52,140 nucleotides of DNA from positions 1 to 52,140 of the forward strand of contig JAMOPC010000159.1 in the NCBI GenBank assembly GCA_027064845.1, in the 5' to 3' direction. The position numbers and the translations under genes are program-made. Shown here piece by piece: positions 48,133 to 52,140 of the stretch (position 1 is the first letter of the stretch; every line of letters starts with the position of its first letter). This DNA comes from Desulfurococcales archaeon (lineage in GTDB: Archaea > Thermoproteota > Thermoprotei_A > Sulfolobales > Desulfurococcaceae). Below the pieces are notes generated by a model, which saw only the letters and a list, made by a program, of their open reading frames with translations, had not been told where the DNA came from and searched no databases.

Positions 48133-50786
48133 ATTCTCCACCCTATTACTTTTTCTATAACTCTTTCAACCTTCACGGCTTTTCCATGGTCGCTCATCAT
48201 GGGGTTGACCCCGTCTTCGCCATATAGGAATTGTACAATTTCGCCTGTTGGTAAACGTACTGTTCCATCATATTCTACTTTCAGATCTTGGAGCGCGTTT
48301 ATCAATCTTCTCTGCATGTATCCGCTCTGGCTTGTTCTCACAGCTGTATCTGTTAATCCTTCTCTACCAGCTGCTGCGTGGAAGAACATTTCTATCGGTG
48401 TTAATCCATCTACGAAGCCATGGGCTACGAAGCCTCTTGCTTCTGGTCCTAGGTCTTTGGGTTTGAAGTGAGGCAGTGTTCTATGCAGATATCCTCTTGT
48501 TATTCTCCTGCCACGTATAGTTTGTTGTCCGAGGAGAGCAGCCATCTGGGTGAGGTTGACTGGGTTTCCTCTAGCACCTGTTCTAGCCATAATGATTACT
48601 GGGTTTGTTAGTGTGAAATATGGTGTTATAGCATCTGCTACGTCGTCGAGGAGTTTCTTTGATAAGAGATCAATTATTTCGTCTTCTAGTGTTTCTTCAA
48701 CAGTTCTGCCTGGTCTGGGCTCTAGCTCTCCTCTATGATATTTTTCTATTAACTCGTATACTTCTTTCTTCTTCTCCTCTATGATTTCTAGTATTCTCTT
48801 CTTAGCTTCTGGTGGGAGCAATAAGTGTGTGTATCCCATTGTGAAACCGTATTTCTCGGCAAATCTCAGGAACATTCTATAAACATAATCCATGAACAAT
48901 CTTGCGATGTCTTCTCCGTATTCTTTCACGAGCCAGTGGATTAGGCTTTCTGGCTCTTCTCTACCAATACTTGCTTTGTCGAGAACTCCTTCTAGGAATA
49001 CGCCGTTCTTAACTATAACTATGCTGTCATGTGGACAATCTTCGTCAATACATCTCAGTGCTGTTGCACCAGCTATTTTCGCTGGTCTCTTATAGTTGAA
49101 GTCTTTCGGTAGGAACAAGCTTATTAATTGTTTTCCTGTCCAGTATGGTCCTGGTTTTAGAATAGCTGGTTCTGGGAGTTCTCCACGGTAACCAGCTACT
49201 CCTAGTAATTCTATTACATCTTCTCTGGTTAGGAGTGTTGATTTGTTTGTTAAGAGGAATGCTCCGCTAATGTAGTCTTGTAGGCCTCCAATAATTGGTC
49301 CTCCATAACGTGGTGTGAGGATGTGTTTCTCAACAAGCATTAATAGTCTTGCTTCAGCTCTTGCTTCTTCGCTTTGTGGTACGTGGAGGTTCATCTCGTC
49401 TCCGTCAAAGTCTGCATTATATGGTGGACATACAAGGAGGTTTAATCTGAACGTCTTGTAGGGTAGAACTCTCACTACGTGCGCCATTATCGATATTCTG
49501 TGGAGTGATGGTTGTCTGTTAAATAATACTATGTCTCCATCGCGTAGGTGTCTTTCAACTATAAAGCCGGGTGCTAGTGTTTCGGCAAGGGCTTTTCTGT
49601 CAACGTATTTCAGGCTTATTCTTCTGCCATCTGGTTTTATTACATAGTTTGCTCCAGGCCATTTATCTGGCCCATTTAGTACGAGTTTTCTCATTTCCTC
49701 GATGTTCCATTGAGTAACTCTCTCTGGAACCGTAAGGATCTTTGCTATCATTTCAGGTACTCCTACTTCGTTAATGCTCAGGTTGGGGTCTGGGCTTATC
49801 ACTGTTCTGGCTGAGAAGTCGACTCTTTTACCTCGTAAGTTTCCTCTGAACCTTCCTTCTTTTCCTTTGAGTCTCTGAGCTATTCCTTTCAATACTTTTC
49901 CGCTTCTATGACGTGCTACAGGGATTCCTGGCGCTTCATTGTCGAAGTACGTTGTTACATGATATTGTAGGAGCTCCCATTCATCCTCTATAATAGCGTT
50001 GGGGGCTCCTGACTCTATGTGTTCGCGTAGCCTGTTGTTAACTCTGATTATGTCTACTAGTTTATGTGTTAAGTCGTCTTCACTCCTAATACCTGTTTCC
50101 AAGAGAATAGATGGTCTAACAGACCTTGGAGGTACCGGTAATACCGTTAGCACCATCCACTCAGGTCTAGCATCTACGGGGTCTCCTCCAAGTAGCCTGA
50201 CGTCTTCATCGGGTATCTTCTCTAAGCGTGCACGTACTTCTATTGGGTTGAGCTTGACGTATCCTTCTTCCCCACGGTCTTCATAGAAGCTGTGAGGTTT
50301 TTCAAGTCTTATTTTGTACTGTTTTGCTCCACAATGAGGGCATTTCTGTGTAGCTGCTGCTTTTCTTCTTATGTATTCATGTAGTCTTCTCTTAAGATAG
50401 TCGAGGCCCAGTTCTTCCAATCCCTTCATGAGCTCAATGTATTTTTCTCTCTCTGCTTCGCTTATTTTGATCCTTCCACATACTCTACAAGTAGCTTTAA
50501 GGTACATGTGTATGTGTTTGACGAAGCTTACATGAATGACTGGTCTAGCTAGTTCTATGTGCCCGAAGTGTCCGGGACAGCTTTCACGCGTGTTTCCACA
50601 TACTGGACAGACTTCTCTAGGCTCTATTGCCCCTAGTCTACGATCCATTACGCCCCCGTCTATGGGGGCTCCATCGTTATCATATACTTCGCTTGTAATA
50701 ATTGCTGTAACACTCATTTTTCTGATTTCTTCTGGGGACAAAATACCGAATTTAACACTTGAAATACGTGTGGGTGGGCGTGTCAT
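48129..50786 (-). CDS. rpoA1: DNA-directed RNA polymerase subunit A' (Rpo1N)
   Basis: This catalytic N-terminal part of the largest subunit has 885 residues. Zinc sites CPVCGNTRESCPGHFGHIEL (about 60-79) and CRVCG/CPHCG are present. The catalytic Mg loop is YNADFDGDEMN (456-466), with RQPSLHR before it. ATG 50786 follows GGTGCTCACCC and leaves an 11-base gap to the rpoB stop; a longer frame to 50846 lies inside rpoB and is not supported. The split from rpoA2 is the normal archaeal arrangement. Confidence 0.96.
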   Translation of the reverse strand: MTRPPTRISSVKFGILSPEEIRKMSVTAIITSEVYDNDGAPIDGGVMDRRLGAIEPREVCPVCGNTRESCPGHFGHIELARPVIHVSFVKHIHMYLKATCRVCGRIKISEAEREKYIELMKGLEELGLDYLKRRLHEYIRRKAAATQKCPHCGAKQYKIRLEKPHSFYEDRGEEGYVKLNPIEVRARLEKIPDEDVRLLGGDPVDARPEWMVLTVLPVPPRSVRPSILLETGIRSEDDLTHKLVDIIRVNNRLREHIESGAPNAIIEDEWELLQYHVTTYFDNEAPGIPVARHRSGKVLKGIAQRLKGKEGRFRGNLRGKRVDFSARTVISPDPNLSINEVGVPEMIAKILTVPERVTQWNIEEMRKLVLNGPDKWPGANYVIKPDGRRISLKYVDRKALAETLAPGFIVERHLRDGDIVLFNRQPSLHRISIMAHVVRVLPYKTFRLNLLVCPPYNADFDGDEMNLHVPQSEEARAEARLLMLVEKHILTPRYGGPIIGGLQDYISGAFLLTNKSTLLTREDVIELLGVAGYRGELPEPAILKPGPYWTGKQLISLFLPKDFNYKRPAKIAGATALRCIDEDCPHDSIVIVKNGVFLEGVLDKASIGREEPESLIHWLVKEYGEDIARLFMDYVYRMFLRFAEKYGFTMGYTHLLLPPEAKKRILEIIEEKKKEVYELIEKYHRGELEPRPGRTVEETLEDEIIDLLSKKLLDDVADAITPYFTLTNPVIIMARTGARGNPVNLTQMAALLGQQTIRGRRITRGYLHRTLPHFKPKDLGPEARGFVAHGFVDGLTPIEMFFHAAAGREGLTDTAVRTSQSGYMQRRLINALQDLKVEYDGTVRLPTGEIVQFLYGEDGVNPMMSDHGKAVKVERVIEKVIGWRI

Positions 50787-50797
50787 GGGTGAGCACC

Positions 50798-52140
50798 TTA
50801 GATCATTTTTCTGATATCTTCTAGTCTTAGGCGTGGCATAATGCACATGCTCATTAGTTCTTGTATGAGGAGCTTGAAAGCATAAGATACTTCTACTGGT
50901 TTAAGCTTGCCCTTGTCTTTGTGTATTGGGCACATATATTTTCCTCTTATCCTGTCATAGTATCCTATGTGTCCACAGATTTCGCACACGTATATTATTG
51001 TTCTATCGCTTTTATCCAGCATTTGTTCCTTGAGAAGCAGTGATGCACCGTGACCTACTAGACAGTCTACCTCCATTTCTCCGAATCTTAGTCCTCCTTC
51101 TTTTGCACGTCCTTCTGTTGGTTGTCTTGTGAGTATTTGTACGGGTCCTCTTGCACGTGCGTGGATCTTATCTGCTACCATGTGGTGTAGTTTCTGATAG
51201 TATACTATTCCTATGAATATCGGTGCTTGTAGTATCTCACCTGTTCTACCATCATACATTGTCTCCATACCGTTCATTGGGTATCCGTGTCTCTTGAGCA
51301 TTATCATGAGGTTCTCAATGGGTTCTTTATGGAATGGTGTAGCATCTACAAATCTGCCTTCTAAAGCTGCTGCTTTACCAGCTATGCTTTCAATTAATTG
51401 TCCAACAGTCATTCTTGATGGGAAAGCATGTGGGTTAATGATTAGGTCTGGGACTATTCCTTCCTCGGTGAAGGGCATGTTGTACTGGGGTACAAGTAAG
51501 CCTATTACTCCTTTCTGCCCGTGTCTTGAAGCAAACTTGTCTCCGAGTTCTGGTATTCTTAGGTCTCTTACTCTGACTTTTACGAGTCTGTTTCCATCAC
51601 CATCTGTTGTAAGCATTACTACATCTACTACTCCTTTTTCTCCGTGACGTGTTACTACACTTGCATCTTGTCTAGTAATGCCTGCTCCCACAGCGTATTC
51701 TTGTGCGGTCATGAATCTGGGCGGGCTCACTTTTCCAATGAGTACGTCTCCTCCTTTCACGGGGGTTTCAGGTGCTACTATTCCATCCTCGTCTAGTTTT
51801 TCGTATGCTTTCGGTCCACGGTATCCTCGTACGTTGCTTGATGGTATTGTTATTTTATCTTCTTGTCCTCCTGGGTACCTGTACTCTACTGTGGAGTATA
51901 GTCTGAAGAATGTACTTCTCGCTAATCCTCTATCAACGCTGCTCTTGTTCATTATGAGAGCGTCTTCTATGTTGTATCCAGTGAAGCTCATAACGGCTAC
52001 TACCATGTTCTGTCCAGCTGGTCTCTCGTTGTAACCGTTTACTTCCATAGCTCTTGTTTGTACTAAGGGTTTTTGTGGGTAGTGTAGTAGGTGTCCGCGT
52101 GTATCCATTCTTCTCTGGAAGTTTGCGGCATAGAGTCCTA
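50798..52140 (-). CDS. rpoB: DNA-directed RNA polymerase subunit B, 3' part (partial)
   Basis: This is the C-terminal part of the second-largest subunit; the frame stays open to the window edge at 52140, reading GLYAANFQRRMDTRGHLLHYPQKPLV, so the first ATG inside the frame at 52108 is not the true start. Segments include NMVVAVMSFTGYNIEDALIMN, GDKFASRHGQKGVIG, the Mg/NTP-region segment MPFTEEGIVPDLIINPHAFPSRMTVGQ, GRAKEGGLRFGEMEVDCL and a zinc site CEICG with CPIH. It is followed by rpoA1. Confidence 0.96.
   Translation of the reverse strand, partial: GLYAANFQRRMDTRGHLLHYPQKPLVQTRAMEVNGYNERPAGQNMVVAVMSFTGYNIEDALIMNKSSVDRGLARSTFFRLYSTVEYRYPGGQEDKITIPSSNVRGYRGPKAYEKLDEDGIVAPETPVKGGDVLIGKVSPPRFMTAQEYAVGAGITRQDASVVTRHGEKGVVDVVMLTTDGDGNRLVKVRVRDLRIPELGDKFASRHGQKGVIGLLVPQYNMPFTEEGIVPDLIINPHAFPSRMTVGQLIESIAGKAAALEGRFVDATPFHKEPIENLMIMLKRHGYPMNGMETMYDGRTGEILQAPIFIGIVYYQKLHHMVADKIHARARGPVQILTRQPTEGRAKEGGLRFGEMEVDCLVGHGASLLLKEQMLDKSDRTIIYVCEICGHIGYYDRIRGKYMCPIHKDKGKLKPVEVSYAFKLLIQELMSMCIMPRLRLEDIRKMI

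Noticed and set aside
52108..52108. ATG as the start of rpoB
   Set aside because: The frame continues upstream to the window edge with typical rpoB sequence, so the gene is cut by the window and this is an internal methionine.
1..52140. CRISPR arrays, transposases, integrases or tRNA-linked att duplications
   Set aside because: No regularly spaced repeats, no transposase-like protein and no duplicated tRNA 3' end were seen by eye; a computed self-alignment could still find short repeats.

Overview
The window is an AT-rich, gene-dense stretch of a hyperthermophilic crenarchaeal chromosome. The evidence is a family B1 replicative DNA polymerase, crenarchaeal ribosomal proteins (L38e, S26e), an aKMT-type lysine methyltransferase, split RNA polymerase large-subunit genes (rpoA1/rpoA2), introns in three of four tRNAs, C/D box sRNA genes and many TTG/GTG starts behind GGTGA-type ribosome binding sites. 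Gene content and base composition best fit Desulfurococcales, close to Staphylothermus; that placement is inference from remembered sequences. No insertion sequence, CRISPR array, prophage or broken gene was seen. No gap between features reaches 300 bases.

Left part (1-12.8 kb, mostly + strand): a partial winged-helix regulator, a C/D box sRNA, intron-bearing tRNA-Asn, L38e, a beta-CASP nuclease (aCPSF2), NAC, DNA polymerase B1, S26e, a SPOUT-like unknown, aKMT, TrmI and an ASCH protein. It ends in the most accessory section (8.5-12.7 kb): a ribbon-helix-helix regulator, two divergent multi-membrane proteins of glycosyltransferase-C type, tRNA-Ser(GCT) overlapping the end of one of them, and a PIG-L-type deacetylase.

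Middle (12.7-31.5 kb, mostly - strand): intron-bearing tRNA-Leu, a second C/D sRNA, and an L15e/COG1325/Rpp30/Pop5 operon whose Pop5 carries a predicted membrane anchor. Next come a YchF/Ygr210-type GTPase, a GlmU-like sugar nucleotidyltransferase and a THUMP-SPOUT protein. A long information-processing superoperon follows: S6e, aIF2-gamma, a PIN protein, Rpo7, Spt4, dephospho-CoA kinase, S24e, S27ae, Kae1, Bud32, ITPase, S15, a RecJ/Cdc45-like protein, Pcc1 and S3Ae. Three of the four core KEOPS subunits are here. aIF5B is divergent from S6e, followed by NDK and L24e.

Right part (31.8-52.1 kb, mostly - strand): S28e alone on +, then in - strand reading order rpoB (partial), rpoA1, rpoA2, L30e, NusA, S12, S7, EF-1alpha, S10, and S13, S4, S11, rpoD, L18e, L13, S9, rpoN, S2, MEMO, type 2 IPP isomerase, DUF2118, GluRS and L7Ae. 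Two + strand genes sit between these blocks: a bifunctional-nuclease-domain protein between S12 and S7, and a 96-residue ferritin-like protein next to tRNA-Ser(GGA) and a third C/D sRNA.

Together the genes build the translation and transcription machinery plus RNA maturation: RNase P subunits Rpp30, Pop5 and L7Ae, C/D sRNAs with L7Ae as their core protein, tRNA methylation and t6A synthesis. The best leads are the membrane-anchored Pop5, the glycosyltransferase/deacetylase island and the stand-alone EncFtn-like protein.
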